Positions 17,948 through 27,911 of a stretch of 64,000 nucleotides of DNA are shown here, piece after piece. The first letter of the stretch is position 1, and each line of letters starts with the position of its first letter. The notes under the pieces are model-generated. The model was not told where the DNA came from. It did no database searches and saw only the letters and a list, made by a program, of their open reading frames with translations. The position numbers and the translations under genes are program-made. Source of the DNA: Saccharopolyspora erythraea NRRL 2338 (GTDB taxonomy: Bacteria; Actinomycetota; Actinomycetes; Mycobacteriales; Pseudonocardiaceae); the NCBI RefSeq assembly GCF_000062885.1, contig NC_009142.1, positions 7,553,584 to 7,617,583 on the forward strand. Reading direction: 5' to 3'.

Positions 17948-19454
17948 TCACAGGGCCTCGGCGCGGACGGCGCGGATCGCGTCCGGGACGGACGCGAGCA
18001 GCGCCGAGGCGCCGATCGGCGCCCCCACCGCATCGGCGTCGGCGCCGCCGGTCGCGGCGAGCAGCGCCGCGCGCGAGTGCACGAGGCTGGCGAAGCCGCA
18101 CGCCGCCCACGGGTCGATGCCCGCGGCGAGCAGCGCGCCGATCAGGCCGGTGAGGACGTCACCGGAACCGGCGGTGGCGGGCCAGGACTGCCTGGCCGAG
18201 TTGACCAGGACCCGCCCGTCCGGGGCGGCAACGACGGTGGTGTTGCCCTTGAGCAGGACCACGGCGTCGAAGCGGGCCGCGACCTCCCGCACCGCCGAGA
18301 CCCGGTCCGCGCCGACCTCGCCCGCCAGCCTGGCGAACTCGCCCGCGTGCGGGGTCAGCACCAGCGGCGCGTCGGGGTCGCGGGCGTCCCACAGCGTCGG
18401 GTCCTCGGCCAGCAGCGTGATCGAGTCGGCGTCGGCGCACACCGGGACGCCCGCTTCGAGGACGTGCCGGAGCACCTCGCGCCCGCTGCCGCCGGTGCCG
18501 ATCCCCGGCCCGACCGCCCACGCCTGCACGCGCCCGGCGTCGGTCACCGAGCCGGTGGCCACGACCTCCGGCCAGTGCGCACGCACGACGTCGGCGGCGG
18601 GACCGGCGTAGCGCACCATCCCGGACGTCGCCTGCACCGCCGCGCCTCCGGCGAGCACCGCGGCCCCCGGGTAGGTGGCCGAACCGGCGGCGATCCCCAC
18701 CACGCCCTGGCTGTACTTGTCGTCCGAAGCGCTCGGGACCGGCCAGCAGGCGCCGACCTCGGCGTCTTCCAGCAGGTACAGCTCGGGGTCTCCGAGGAAG
18801 TCGTCGAGGCCGATGTCGGCCACCTCGACCCGGCCGGGAGTGCACGACGCCCGCGCCCAGCACGTGGCACGGCCGGTGGCCGCCGAAGGTGACCGTGACC
18901 TCCGCGCTCACCGCGGCACCGTCGACCGCGCCGGTGAGCGGGTCGACACCGCTGGGCAGGTCGACCGCGACGACCGGTGCGGTGACCCTGCGGACCAGCT
19001 CCGCCGCCGTCGGCCGCAGGCCGCCGCGCGCGGAGAGCCCCACGATCCCGTCGACCACCACGTCCGCACGCTCGACCGCGTCGGCCGCCTCGGCGCCGAT
19101 CCCCGCCGTGTCGGCACTCGGCCCTCCGGCCTCGACGACGCGCCCGCCTGCCCTGCGCAACGCCGCGAGCCCCGCCGGGTGCGCCTTGTCCGGCGACAGC
19201 AGCACCGCCGTGACGCCGACGCCGCGCCGCCGCAGGAACGCCCCGGCCCACAGCGCGTCGCCGCCGTTGTTGCCCGCACCGACCAGCAGCGTCGCGTGGC
19301 GGCCGGCTACGGACCCGGAGCTCTCGTCGAGCAGGCGGGCGGTGTGCACCGCGACCGCGTACGCGGCGCGTCGCATGACCTGCGGTTCAGGGGTCCGCGC
19401 GAACAGCTTCTGCTCCGCGGCGCGGATCTGGTCCGGTGTCCATGCTCCGTACAT
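17948..19454 (-). CDS. nnr: Bifunctional NAD(P)H-hydrate epimerase/dehydratase, with apparent frameshift
   Basis: This repairs damaged NAD(P)HX. The first frame encodes the epimerase half (LVGAGNNGGDALWAGAFL, VVVDGIVGLSARGG, AVDLPSGVDPLTG) from the ATG at 19454. The second frame encodes the ADP-dependent dehydratase half (KYSQGVVGIAAGSATYPGAAVLA, LTPHAGEFARL, TAGSGDVLTGLIGALLA). The halves sit in different frames and join near 18836-18838, where removing one base of a GGG run restores a continuous reading (HSGRVEVADIGL). Both halves look intact, so this is either a sequencing error, a very recent mutation or programmed slippage. If read as annotated frames, it gives two proteins. Confidence 0.8.
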
Positions 19455-19545
19455 CGGCGTGCTCCCCTGGGCGCGGCGGTTGTGCGGCCTACAGTCTGGC
19501 TGAGCCACCGGCCCCCGCACCGGCGGGATCACCGCCGACACGCGG

Positions 19546-19914
19546 TCAGGCTTCGGCCACCACGAACGCCGACGCCATCTCCGCGTCGTGGGTGAGCGAG
19601 ACGTGCCAGGCGGTGACACCCCGGACCTCGGCGGCCCGCGCCAACCGGCCCGACACCCGCAGCGACGGCCTGCCGTCGTCGGCCTGCACGACCTCGCAGT
19701 CGGTGAACCGGCACCCCGACGGCACGCCGAGCGCCTTGGCGGCCGCCTCCTTGGCGGCGAACCGCGCGGCCAGCGAGGTGACCGAACGCGCCGCGCCGTC
19801 GCGGGTCCGCCGCTCCGCCGGGGTGAACACGCGCTCGGCCAGCGCGGGCGTGCGCTCCAGCGACTCGCCGAAGCGGACGACGCCGACCAGGTCCGTGCCG
19901 ATGCCGACGATCAC
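19546..19914 (-). CDS. acpS: Holo-acyl-carrier-protein synthase
   Basis: A 122-residue 4'-phosphopantetheinyl transferase that activates acyl carrier proteins. The signatures are [14 protein letters not shown] at the start (metal-binding Asp) and [17 protein letters not shown] (the F-A-A-K-E-A motif), with [15 protein letters not shown] at the end. The GTG fits GIGTDL-type starts and lies 8 bases after the glmS stop, so it is likely co-transcribed with glmS. It is followed by nnr. Confidence 0.92.
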
Positions 19915-19921
19915 CCGCCGC

Positions 19922-21784
19922 TCACTCCACCGTGACGGACTTGGCCAGGTTGCGCGGCTTGTCGACGTCGTAGCCGCGCGCACGCGCGATCTCGGCGGCC
20001 AGCACCTGCAACGGCACCGTGGACACCAGCGGCTGCAGCAGCGTCGGCACCGCCGGGATCTCGACGAGCTCGTCGGCGAACGGCCGCACCGTCTCGTCGC
20101 CCTCCTCGGCGATGACGATGGTGCGCGCGCCGCGGGCCTGGATCTCGCGGATGTTGGACAGCATCTTGGAGTGCAGCAGCGCCCGTCCCTTGGCCGAGGG
20201 CATCACCACGACCACCGGCAGGCCGTCCTCGATCAGCGCGATCGGGCCGTGCTTGAGCTCACCGGCGGCGAAGCCCTCGGCGTGCATGTAGGCGAGCTCC
20301 TTGAGCTTGAGCGCACCCTCCAGCGCGATCGGGTAGCCGACGTGCCTGCCCAGGAACAGCACCGCCTTGGAGTCGGCCAGCTTCTGGCCGAGCGCGCGCA
20401 TCTGGTCGACGGTGCCCAGCGTCTGGCGGACCGCTTCGGGCATCGCGGCCAGCGCGGAGAACTCGCGGGCGACCTCGTCGGCGTACTTGGTGCCGCGCGC
20501 CTGCGCCAGCGCCAGGCCGACCAGGTAGTTCGCCGCGATCTGCGAGACGAAGGTCTTGGTCGCCGCGACCCCGATCTCCGGGCCCGCGTGGGTGTAGAGC
20601 ACCGCGTCGGACTCGCGCGGGATCTGCGCGCCGTTGGTGTTGCAGATCGCCAGCACCCGGGCGCGCTGCGTGCGCGCGTGCCGGACGGCTTCGAGGGTGT
20701 CGGCGGTCTCACCGGACTGCGAGATCGCCACCACCAGCGTGTCGCGGCCGAGCACCGGGTCGCGGTAGCGGAACTCGCTGGCCAGCTCGACCTCGACGGG
20801 GATCCGGCACCAGTGCTCGATGGCGTACTTGGCCAGCAGACCCGAGTGGTAGGCCGTGCCGCAGGCCACCACGAAGACCTTGTCGATGTCGCGCAGGTCC
20901 TGCTCGGTCAGCCGCTGCTCGTCGAGGATGATGCCGCCGTCGTGGAAGTGGCCGCGCAGCGTGTTCTCCAGCGCGCCCGGCTGCTCCTCGATCTCCTTGA
21001 GCATGAAGTAGTCGTGGCCGCCCTTCTCGGCGGCCGACAGGTCCCAGTCGACGGTGAACGGACGCGCCTCGACCGGCTCGCCTGCGAAGTCGGTGACCTC
21101 GTAGCCGTCGCAGGTGATGGTCACGACCTGGTCCTGGCCGAGCTCCACGGCGTCGCGGGTGTGCTCGATGAAGGCCGCCACGTCGGAGGCCAGGAAGGTC
21201 TCGCCCTCGCCGACCCCGACGACCAGCGGCGAGTTGCGGCGCGCGGCCACGACCCGGTCGGGGTCGTCGGCGTGCGTGACGACCAGCGTGAACGCGCCCT
21301 CGAGGCGGCGGACCACGGCCGAGACGCTGGCGGTGAGGTCGCCCGCGGTGCTGCCGTTGGTGTAGGCGGCGGCGATCAGGTGCGCCGTGGTCTCGGTGTC
21401 GGTGTCGCTGGACATCTCGACACCGGCGGCCTCCAGCTCGGCGCGCAGCTCGGCGAAGTTCTCGATGATGCCGTTGTGCACCACCGCGACCCGGCCCGCG
21501 ACGTCGCGGTGCGGGTGGGCGTTGCGGTCGGTGGGCGCGCCGTGGGTGGCCCACCTCGTGTGGCCCATGCCCGCGGTTCCCTCGAAGCGGTCACCGTCGA
21601 ACTCGGCCAGCCGCGCCTCGAGGTTCGACAGCGCACCGGCAGCCCGCTCGACGGCCAGACCGCCGGAGCCGTCCAGCAGCGCCACGCCGGCGGAGTCGTA
21701 ACCGCGGTACTCGAGCCTCCTGAGCCCGTCGAGCACCACGCCCAGCGCCTGGCGATGTCCTACGTAACCCACGATTCCGCACAC
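19922..21784 (-). CDS. glmS: Glutamine-fructose-6-phosphate aminotransferase (isomerizing)
   Basis: A 620-residue enzyme making glucosamine-6-phosphate, the entry to UDP-GlcNAc and cell wall synthesis. The GTG is followed directly by Cys (CGIVGYVG), the glutaminase nucleophile once Met is removed. [20 protein letters not shown] and [10 protein letters not shown] belong to the glutaminase half. The two SIS domains show [55 protein letters not shown] and, at the end, [13 protein letters not shown]. Length is as usual. glmM, the next enzyme, lies about 8 kb away, separated by the secretion-related insert. Confidence 0.96.
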   Translation of the reverse strand: MCGIVGYVGHRQALGVVLDGLRRLEYRGYDSAGVALLDGSGGLAVERAAGALSNLEARLAEFDGDRFEGTAGMGHTRWATHGAPTDRNAHPHRDVAGRVAVVHNGIIENFAELRAELEAAGVEMSSDTDTETTAHLIAAAYTNGSTAGDLTASVSAVVRRLEGAFTLVVTHADDPDRVVAARRNSPLVVGVGEGETFLASDVAAFIEHTRDAVELGQDQVVTITCDGYEVTDFAGEPVEARPFTVDWDLSAAEKGGHDYFMLKEIEEQPGALENTLRGHFHDGGIILDEQRLTEQDLRDIDKVFVVACGTAYHSGLLAKYAIEHWCRIPVEVELASEFRYRDPVLGRDTLVVAISQSGETADTLEAVRHARTQRARVLAICNTNGAQIPRESDAVLYTHAGPEIGVAATKTFVSQIAANYLVGLALAQARGTKYADEVAREFSALAAMPEAVRQTLGTVDQMRALGQKLADSKAVLFLGRHVGYPIALEGALKLKELAYMHAEGFAAGELKHGPIALIEDGLPVVVVMPSAKGRALLHSKMLSNIREIQARGARTIVIAEEGDETVRPFADELVEIPAVPTLLQPLVSTVPLQVLAAEIARARGYDVDKPRNLAKSVTVE

Positions 21785-21876
21785 ACCGGGCAGCGTAACT
21801 ACCGCTATTGGTCCATACCTCCCGAGGACCGGTGGACACCGCGCGAAACCACCCGGGTCCGCTACCGTTGCTGACC

Positions 21877-22740
21877 ATGGCGCGGACTGCCAAGAAGGCA
21901 CTCGAAGAACTGTCCCGGCGGGGCCCGCACGAGGTGCTGCACGGCGACCTCGCCGTCGTCGGCCTGCCGGGGATCGTCTGCACGCCGCGCGAGGGTCTCG
22001 GCCTGCCGGCCGTGGCCTTCGGACACGGGTGGTTGCAGCCGCCGCGACGCTACCTCGGGCTGCTGCGGCACCTCGCGTCGTGGGGCGTCGTGGTCGCCGC
22101 CCCGGGTACGCAGGGCGGCCTGTTCCCGTCGCACCGGCTGTTCTCCTCGGACCTGCGCACGGCCCTGGACATCTGCGTGAACGTCCGGCTCGGCGAGGGG
22201 CGCATCAGCGTGGACGGCGAGCGGCTCGCGCTCGCCGGGCACGCCATGGGCGGCGGCTGCGCCGTGCTCGCCGCCGCCGAGGACGAGCGCGTGCGCGCCG
22301 TGGCGACCCTGGCCGCGTCGGAAACCCACCCCTCGGCGTTCGTGGCGGCCAAGGCGGCGCACGTGCCCGGCCTGCACCTCGCGGGCGCCAACGACCTGCT
22401 CGCGCCGCCGGTCTCCAACGCCGAACCGATCGCGCAGGCGTGGGGCGGACCGGTGCAGCTGCGGACCCTGAAGAAGGCCAGCCACCTCGGCTTCGCCGAG
22501 GGGCGCCACTGGACGGAGCTGCTGCTGCACGGCAGGTCGGAGTGGGGCACCCAGCGCATCGCCAAGGCGATGGTCACGGCCTTCCTGCTGCGGACCCTCA
22601 CCGGCGACCGGCGCGGGGACGCCCTGCTGGAGGGCGACCTCCCCGGCGCGGCGATCGACCACGCGCACACCCGCGGCGGCCTGGTGTCGGTGGAGCCGGC
22701 GGACAAGCGGAAGTCACGCCGCCGGCGCAAGGCGGCGTGA
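21877..22740 (+). CDS. Alpha/beta-hydrolase (chlorophyllase/dienelactone-hydrolase-like)
   Basis: A 287-residue hydrolase divergent from glmS. It has VAFGHGWLQPP (oxyanion loop), LALAGHAMGGGCAVLAAAED with His-Ala-Met rather than His-Ser-Met at the nucleophile elbow, and a basic C-terminus KRKSRRRRKAA. The classical elbow is G-x-S-x-G; here it reads G-H-A-M-G, so the nucleophile Ser appears to be Ala and the protein may be catalytically dead or use another residue. Related actinobacterial proteins sit in this position. The function is unknown; I place it by fold only. Confidence 0.7.
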   Translation: MARTAKKALEELSRRGPHEVLHGDLAVVGLPGIVCTPREGLGLPAVAFGHGWLQPPRRYLGLLRHLASWGVVVAAPGTQGGLFPSHRLFSSDLRTALDICVNVRLGEGRISVDGERLALAGHAMGGGCAVLAAAEDERVRAVATLAASETHPSAFVAAKAAHVPGLHLAGANDLLAPPVSNAEPIAQAWGGPVQLRTLKKASHLGFAEGRHWTELLLHGRSEWGTQRIAKAMVTAFLLRTLTGDRRGDALLEGDLPGAAIDHAHTRGGLVSVEPADKRKSRRRRKAA

Positions 22741-22775
22741 CGGGCGGAGCGGGAGCGCCCGGTAGGGCCGCCCGG

Positions 22776-23501
22776 TCAGCGCGGTGGCTGCTGCCGGCCC
22801 CACTGCTGAGGCGGCATCTGCTGCTGAGGCGGCATCTGCTGCTGGGGCGCCTGCTGCGGCGGCATCGGCTGCTGCGGCTGCTGGGGATGGCCCGGCGCCA
22901 TCGGCTGCTGCGGCTGCGGTCCCGGCCCGGCGAAGCCCTGCTGTCCCGGAACGGGACCTTGCGGGTGGCCCGGCGCCGGGAAGCCCTGCGGCTGGGGCTG
23001 CCAGCCCTGCGGCACCGGCTGACCAGCCGCCCGGCCTTCCGCCGCGCGGCCGACCGCGGGGAGCAACATCACCACGGCCACCGCCACCCAGAGCACCGCG
23101 TACACGGGCAGCGTCACGAACGCGGGGCCACCGGCGAACCCGATCGCGAGCGCGGCGACGGAGTCCAGCACCGCCACCACGCCCACACCGGCCACGACGA
23201 AGCGGGCCCAGCCGAAGCGCGTGACCAGCAACACCCCACCCGCGACCGCGGCAAGACCGAACAACATCGTCAGCACCGGGGACAGGAAGTCCAGCGAGGC
23301 CAGCGGGAATAACCGGTACAAAACCACCGGCCCGGCCAGGACCGACAGCCCGGCCACCACGTGCACCAGCCCGAGCACGGCGCCCGCGATCCCGGCGACC
23401 AGCACCGGAGCCCGCGACGGCCGCGGCGCACCCGGCGGCGGCCCGCCCTGCCAGCCGGCCGGCTGCGGCGCCCACCCGCCCTGCGGGAACCCCTGCGTCA
23501 T
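22776..23501 (-). CDS. Membrane protein with Pro/Gln-rich C-terminal tail
   Basis: A 241-residue protein, not recognised beyond its layout. A short Gly/Pro-rich start (TQGFPQGGWAPQPAGWQGG) is followed by about four hydrophobic helices (residues 30-150) and then a tail of about 80 residues rich in Gln and Pro, with MPPQQ-type repeats. It diverges from a gene with the reverse layout (Pro/Gln first, then helices). Tails like these are common in actinobacterial envelope proteins. A structural or scaffolding role is only a guess. Confidence 0.7.
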   Translation of the reverse strand: MTQGFPQGGWAPQPAGWQGGPPPGAPRPSRAPVLVAGIAGAVLGLVHVVAGLSVLAGPVVLYRLFPLASLDFLSPVLTMLFGLAAVAGGVLLVTRFGWARFVVAGVGVVAVLDSVAALAIGFAGGPAFVTLPVYAVLWVAVAVVMLLPAVGRAAEGRAAGQPVPQGWQPQPQGFPAPGHPQGPVPGQQGFAGPGPQPQQPMAPGHPQQPQQPMPPQQAPQQQMPPQQQMPPQQWGRQQPPR

Positions 23502-23640
23502 CGCTCTCCTCCCAACGCCCGCGGCGCGGCCGCCCCGGTTGCCCGCGACAGGATAGGTCAGCGATCACGACGCCGGAGGCGAAGCGGTCAAGTCTCGGGA
23601 AGCGACCTCCGCACCGGCGAGATCGGAGAGAATCTGCGCC

Positions 23641-24324
23641 ATGAGCACGCCGCAGCCTCCCTACGGCCAACCCCAGCAGCCGGGGCCCGGATACCCGCCC
23701 CAGGCCCCGCCGCCCGGTCCGCCCCCGCAGGCTCCCCCCGGCTACCAGCAGCAACCTCCGGCCGGATACCCGCAGCAGCCACCGCCCGGGCAGCAACCCG
23801 GCTACCCCCAGCAGCCCTACGGCGCACCCCAGCAGTACGGGCAGCAGCCCCAGTTCGGCGCCCCGCCGCCGGGAAAGCCCAGCCCCGGCCTGGTCCTCGC
23901 GACGGCGATCGTCGACATCGCCGCCGGGATCTACGCACTCGTCATGGGTGTCCTGCTCGGTCTCAAGTCCCTCGACGGGTGGACCGACCCGGAGTTCCTG
24001 TCCGTCCCCGGCGAGCTGCTCTCCACGCTGGCCGCGCTGATCCTGCTCGCCGCGGGCGGTGTTCTCGGCTTCGGCGCGGTGCAACTCCTCCAGAAGAAGC
24101 GAGCCGGGGTCCGCTTCACCTGGCTCGGAGGTGCGCTGGCGCTGCTCAGCTTCCCGGTGGACTGGGCGGGCAGCATCGTCGGCACCATGACTCTCGCGCC
24201 CCAGATCATGAGCTTCGAGCACGTCATCGACATCATCCGGCCGATCTCGATCGTCACCGTGCTGGCCGGTGCCGTCGTGCTGGTGCTGGGACTGCTGCCC
24301 CAGCTCAAACGCAGCGTGCAGTGA
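23641..24324 (+). CDS. Membrane protein with Pro/Gln/Tyr-rich N-terminal tail
   Basis: A 227-residue protein. Residues 1-80 are a Pro/Gln/Tyr/Gly-rich segment with repeats like GYPQQPPPGQQ. Residues 80-227 hold four hydrophobic helices with short polar loops. The tail is cytoplasmic if the helices follow the positive-inside rule. It has no clear catalytic motif. The ATG matches the start of the tail. It converges with the secretion operon, with a hairpin between. Confidence 0.7.
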   Translation: MSTPQPPYGQPQQPGPGYPPQAPPPGPPPQAPPGYQQQPPAGYPQQPPPGQQPGYPQQPYGAPQQYGQQPQFGAPPPGKPSPGLVLATAIVDIAAGIYALVMGVLLGLKSLDGWTDPEFLSVPGELLSTLAALILLAAGGVLGFGAVQLLQKKRAGVRFTWLGGALALLSFPVDWAGSIVGTMTLAPQIMSFEHVIDIIRPISIVTVLAGAVVLVLGLLPQLKRSVQ

Positions 24325-24337
24325 ACCGGGCGTGAAC

Positions 24338-24376
24338 GCGGAAGGGGCCGGGGCGCCGTACCCCGACCCCCTTCGC
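24338..24376. terminator. Terminator-like hairpin between converging genes
   Basis: The arms GCGGAAGGGGCCGGGG and CCCCGACCCCCTTCGC pair with a few mismatches around a 7-base loop. It lies between the converging Pro/Gln-rich membrane protein gene and the 212-aa helical protein gene. Confidence 0.55.
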
Positions 24377-24380
24377 GGAG

Positions 24381-25019
24381 TCACCTCAGCCAGTTCTGGT
24401 TCTCGTAGTCGTCATCGTCGTCGAACGTCTGACGCGGTGGCGGCTCCCGCCTGGGTGCGGGCTTCGGCGGCGGCGCAGCCGCGGCAGGCGGTTGCGCCGG
24501 CTGCTGGTTGCGGCGGCCGAACCGGCCCGACTGCACCTGCCAGCGCCGATCAGGTGCCGGTGGCTGCGGGGCGGCGTGCTCGGCAGCGGCCGCGTGCCGA
24601 GGCGTCTGCCACCCGCCGGCGCCAGAGCCCGCGGGCCCGGTGGGCTGCGGAGCCTGCTCGGCGGCGGCCGGGGTCACCTCAGCGGGCTTCTTGATCGAAT
24701 AGTTGTCGATGACGTCGCTGAACTCGTCGGCGATGTCGTCCCTCGGCTCGTCCAGGTCGTCGTCCTCACCCCCGATCTTGATCTCCTCCGCACCGTGCTT
24801 GGGGTTCGCCGCGGCCTCGCGCTCGGCGATCCGCTCGCGGACCCGCTGCTCGATCTTCTGGACCTTCTCGCTGAAGCTCCGGCCCGCCTCCGCCGCCTTG
24901 CGGTCGGCGTCGTTGGCCGCCTGGACGCTGACCTCCATGCGCGCGGCCGCCGTCGCCCTGATCTCCTCGAACTTGCGTCGAGCAGCGGCCACCGCCTCGC
25001 TGACCTCACCTGCCGGCAT
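24381..25019 (-). CDS. Helical protein of a type VII export module, Pro-rich tail
   Basis: A 212-residue protein with no assigned family. Residues 1-75 are strongly helical and charged (AAARRKFEEIRATAAARMEVS, KVQKIEQRVRERIAEREA). Then an acidic stretch EDDDLDEPRDDIADEF, and a Pro/Ala/Gln-rich C-terminus ending DDDYENQNWLR. It starts 3 bases after the stop of the 962-aa gene and so closes that operon. The size and helical head suit an accessory protein or chaperone (inference). I do not see a WXG motif. Confidence 0.7.
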   Translation of the reverse strand: MPAGEVSEAVAAARRKFEEIRATAAARMEVSVQAANDADRKAAEAGRSFSEKVQKIEQRVRERIAEREAAANPKHGAEEIKIGGEDDDLDEPRDDIADEFSDVIDNYSIKKPAEVTPAAAEQAPQPTGPAGSGAGGWQTPRHAAAAEHAAPQPPAPDRRWQVQSGRFGRRNQQPAQPPAAAAPPPKPAPRREPPPRQTFDDDDDYENQNWLR

Positions 25020-25022
25020 GGC

Positions 25023-27911
25023 TCACCGCCCCTTGTCTTCGCCGAGGACCGAACGGAACCGCACGTTGGACGGGTCGACGCCGTCGTCGAACAGCTGGCC
25101 CTGGGTGCGCCACGGGCTGGAGTTCTGCCGCTCCTGGTCGCCGCCCTGCTGGGCACCGCCACCGCCCATGCCACCCATGCCGCCCATCATGCCGCCGCCC
25201 ATGGCGGCCTGGCTGGAAGCGGCGCTCTGGCTCGCACCGGCCCCACCGCCGGAGTCGGCCATCGAGCCGAGGCCAGTGGCACCTTGCGGGCTGCCCGCCG
25301 CGGCGTCGCTCATCGAGGCCAGACCCGTTGCTCCGGCGTGGCCACCTGGGCCCTGCCCGAAGGGCACGCCACCGGGCTGCTGGAATCCCGGCTGCTGCGG
25401 TCCGCCGGGCTGGCCGGGCTCCTGGCCGAGCCCGCCGAAGAGCTGGCCGGAAGCGCTGCCGAAGGAGTTCTGGCCACCGTCGCCGAAGCTGCTGAACATG
25501 TTCGTGCTGGCCGACTGCGGAGCCGTCGCGGCCGGTCCCGCCGCCGCACCCGCGGGCTGCGGTTCGCCGACGCCACCGCCGTCGTAGGTCGGCATGGCGC
25601 TGCCACCGCCGAACGAAGGAGCACCGCCGTCGTAGGCGGGCGCCGCACTTGCGCCACCGCCGTCGTAGGCGGGCATCGCGCTGCCGCCGCCGAACGACGG
25701 AGCGCCGCCGTCATGCCCCGGCGCAGCGCCCACCGCACCACCGTCGAAGCCCGGCATCGCGCTACCGCCGTCGAACGGAGGCAGCGGGCCCGCGCCGGGC
25801 GCCGCGGCAGCCGCGGCGGGCTCGGCACCGACCGGCGGCGCGAAACCCGCGCCCTCCGGGCCGACAGGCGCCGCCGCGCCGCCCGCGAACGCGGACGCGG
25901 TTTCCGGCACCTCGCCGATCCGCGGCGGCGGGACGGCTCCGGGCTCGTCGTCGCCGAAGTCGACGGTCTGGTTCAGCGGCGGCTGACCACCACCGTTGTC
26001 GATGTTGACCTTGATCTCGCCGTCCGGCGTGCGCTCCAGCGTGATCGTGCGGTCGCCTTCGTGGATGACGGCCTTGCCGTCGGGTCCGGGCTGCACCGGG
26101 ATGCCGGCCTGGCCGCCTTCGGCTGGCATGCCGCCGACCTGCGGGGGCACTCCCGGCGAGGCCCCAACACCGCCCGGCAGGCCACCTCCCATCCCTGGCG
26201 CCTGGCCGGGCATGCCGGGAGCGGATCCGGGCATACCGCCCACCGGGGTCCCGACCCCGCCGGGCACGGCGCCGCCCTGTCCGGGCATCGTCGTGACACC
26301 GGGCATCGGCTGGCCGGGAGCGCCGCCTTCGGGCGGGAACTGCACGTCGTAGGTCTTGGGCTTGCCGTCCTCGCCGATCACCTGGACCGGCACGGTGCCG
26401 TCCTTGCCGGGCTCGGTGATGCTGACCGCGTCCTTGCCCTCGCCGAGGGTGACCTTCTCGGGCTGGTCGCCCGCACCGCCCCCGGCGCCTCCGGCAGCAC
26501 CGCCGGGACCGCCCGGCTGCGGCATCTCGGGCATCTCCGGCGGCTTCGGCATCTCCGGAGGTTTCGGCATGTCGCCCATGCCGCCGCCACCGCCGGCACC
26601 CGCGCCACCACCGGCTCCGCCGCCGGTACCGCCGCCACCGGAGCCTCCCCCGGTACCGCCGCCACCGCCGGAGCCGCCGCCCTGCTGGCCACCGCCACCG
26701 GGCTTCTGCTCTCCACCCGGCTTGTCATTGCCGCCGGGGTTCTTGAACGGGTCCTCCTCGACCTTGCCGAGGTGGTCGGTCAGCACCTTCCACGCGTCGT
26801 CGACGGCCTTCTTGGCCTCGTCGCAGACACCGATGACGCCGTTGTACTTCTCCTGGAAGTTCGGGGAGAAGACGCTGCCGATCCATTCCTGGGCCTTGTT
26901 GGCGACCTTGGTCTTGAAGTTGTCGTCGTCGAGGCAGCCGTCGTCGACCTCGATGTTGAAGTAGCCGCAGACCTCTTTGAGCTTGTCGTCGTCGAAGTTG
27001 TTGGTCGCGACGTCGACGATCTTGCGGACCTGGTCCTTGCCCTTGCCGTCGACCGTGCTGACGTCCTTGATGCAGTCGAGGACCTTCGACGTCTTGGTGT
27101 TGACGTGGTCGGACACCTGGTGGATCGCCTGGCCCGCGATCTCCGCGGTGTCGCTGAGGTAGTCACCGACCTTGGAGGCCCCCGCGTTCATGTCGGCGAA
27201 CGCCTTCTGCGACGCCTGCGACGCGCCGCCGCTCCAGCCGTTCCAGACGCCGGTCATCCGGTCGGCCATGGCCTTGCTCTGGTCGCGCTGGGTCTTGGCG
27301 GCGTTTTTCAGCTCTTCGATGTCGGCCTGGAAGTTGGCGAAGTTGATGTCGCGCTGCTCGTCGTAGCGCTTCTCGACGCCCTCCCTGGAGGTGTCGCCCT
27401 TCGGCGGCTGCTTCAGGTGGCCGGGGACGTCCTTGTAGATCGGCGAGAAGTTACTGAAGTACTCCAGCGCGGGCTTGCCCTTGTCCAGCAGCTCGTTGGA
27501 GTTGCTCACCCCGGCGCTGCCGTCGGAGGACTTGCGCTTGATGTCCTCCAGAGCGCCCTTGCCGTCCTTGACCGCCTTGTCGTAGCCGCCCTCGGCGTCG
27601 GCGCTCTTCTTGGCCGCGTCGTAGGAGCCCTTGAGGTCGGTGCTCTCGGACGCCGAAGAAGTCTTGTCGTAATCGACGGGGTACTTCTTCTCGTACTCGG
27701 CGAGCTCGTCGCGGACCTTGTCGCTGGCGTCCATCGGATTCTCGTCGGAATCAGAGTCCTGAACCCGGCGATATTCCTTGTGCGGCATGATGTGGGACTC
27801 ATCCTTGAGATTGCGGATGAGGTCCTGCTTCTGGGCTACCGGAACGTTGGGGTCGTCGAGGACCTTCTTGACCTCGGCCCACGACGGGTGGTCGGGGTAG
27901 TTGTCGCTCAC
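25023..27911 (-). CDS. Large WXG-like Gly/Pro-rich protein (candidate ESX substrate)
   Basis: A 962-residue protein. Residues 1-390 are charged and helical, with a W-x-G-like turn WNGWSGG at 223-228 between amphipathic helices (195-265), and four Cys at 280, 315, 326 and 363. From about 393 it turns into Gly/Pro linkers, then two small charged segments (VTLGEGKDAVSITEPGKDG and GDRTITLERTPDGEIKVNID), then a YDGG/FDGG repeat and a Gly/Gln-rich end. It starts with GTG, overlapping the preceding 103-aa gene by four bases (GTGA). The layout resembles PPE-like ESX substrates with long C-terminal domains; an adhesin-like exported protein is plausible. Confidence 0.75.
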   Translation of the reverse strand: MSDNYPDHPSWAEVKKVLDDPNVPVAQKQDLIRNLKDESHIMPHKEYRRVQDSDSDENPMDASDKVRDELAEYEKKYPVDYDKTSSASESTDLKGSYDAAKKSADAEGGYDKAVKDGKGALEDIKRKSSDGSAGVSNSNELLDKGKPALEYFSNFSPIYKDVPGHLKQPPKGDTSREGVEKRYDEQRDINFANFQADIEELKNAAKTQRDQSKAMADRMTGVWNGWSGGASQASQKAFADMNAGASKVGDYLSDTAEIAGQAIHQVSDHVNTKTSKVLDCIKDVSTVDGKGKDQVRKIVDVATNNFDDDKLKEVCGYFNIEVDDGCLDDDNFKTKVANKAQEWIGSVFSPNFQEKYNGVIGVCDEAKKAVDDAWKVLTDHLGKVEEDPFKNPGGNDKPGGEQKPGGGGQQGGGSGGGGGTGGGSGGGGTGGGAGGGAGAGGGGGMGDMPKPPEMPKPPEMPEMPQPGGPGGAAGGAGGGAGDQPEKVTLGEGKDAVSITEPGKDGTVPVQVIGEDGKPKTYDVQFPPEGGAPGQPMPGVTTMPGQGGAVPGGVGTPVGGMPGSAPGMPGQAPGMGGGLPGGVGASPGVPPQVGGMPAEGGQAGIPVQPGPDGKAVIHEGDRTITLERTPDGEIKVNIDNGGGQPPLNQTVDFGDDEPGAVPPPRIGEVPETASAFAGGAAAPVGPEGAGFAPPVGAEPAAAAAAPGAGPLPPFDGGSAMPGFDGGAVGAAPGHDGGAPSFGGGSAMPAYDGGGASAAPAYDGGAPSFGGGSAMPTYDGGGVGEPQPAGAAAGPAATAPQSASTNMFSSFGDGGQNSFGSASGQLFGGLGQEPGQPGGPQQPGFQQPGGVPFGQGPGGHAGATGLASMSDAAAGSPQGATGLGSMADSGGGAGASQSAASSQAAMGGGMMGGMGGMGGGGAQQGGDQERQNSSPWRTQGQLFDDGVDPSNVRFRSVLGEDKGR
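25577..25790 (-). repeat. In-frame repeat in the 962-aa protein gene
   Basis: About two and a half copies of a roughly 80-base unit encode segments of the form APSFGGGSAMP-(A/T)YDGGG and AAP-YDGG. The copies differ mostly at codon third positions. This is within the C-terminal third of the large Gly/Pro-rich protein and could vary in copy number between strains. Confidence 0.6.
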
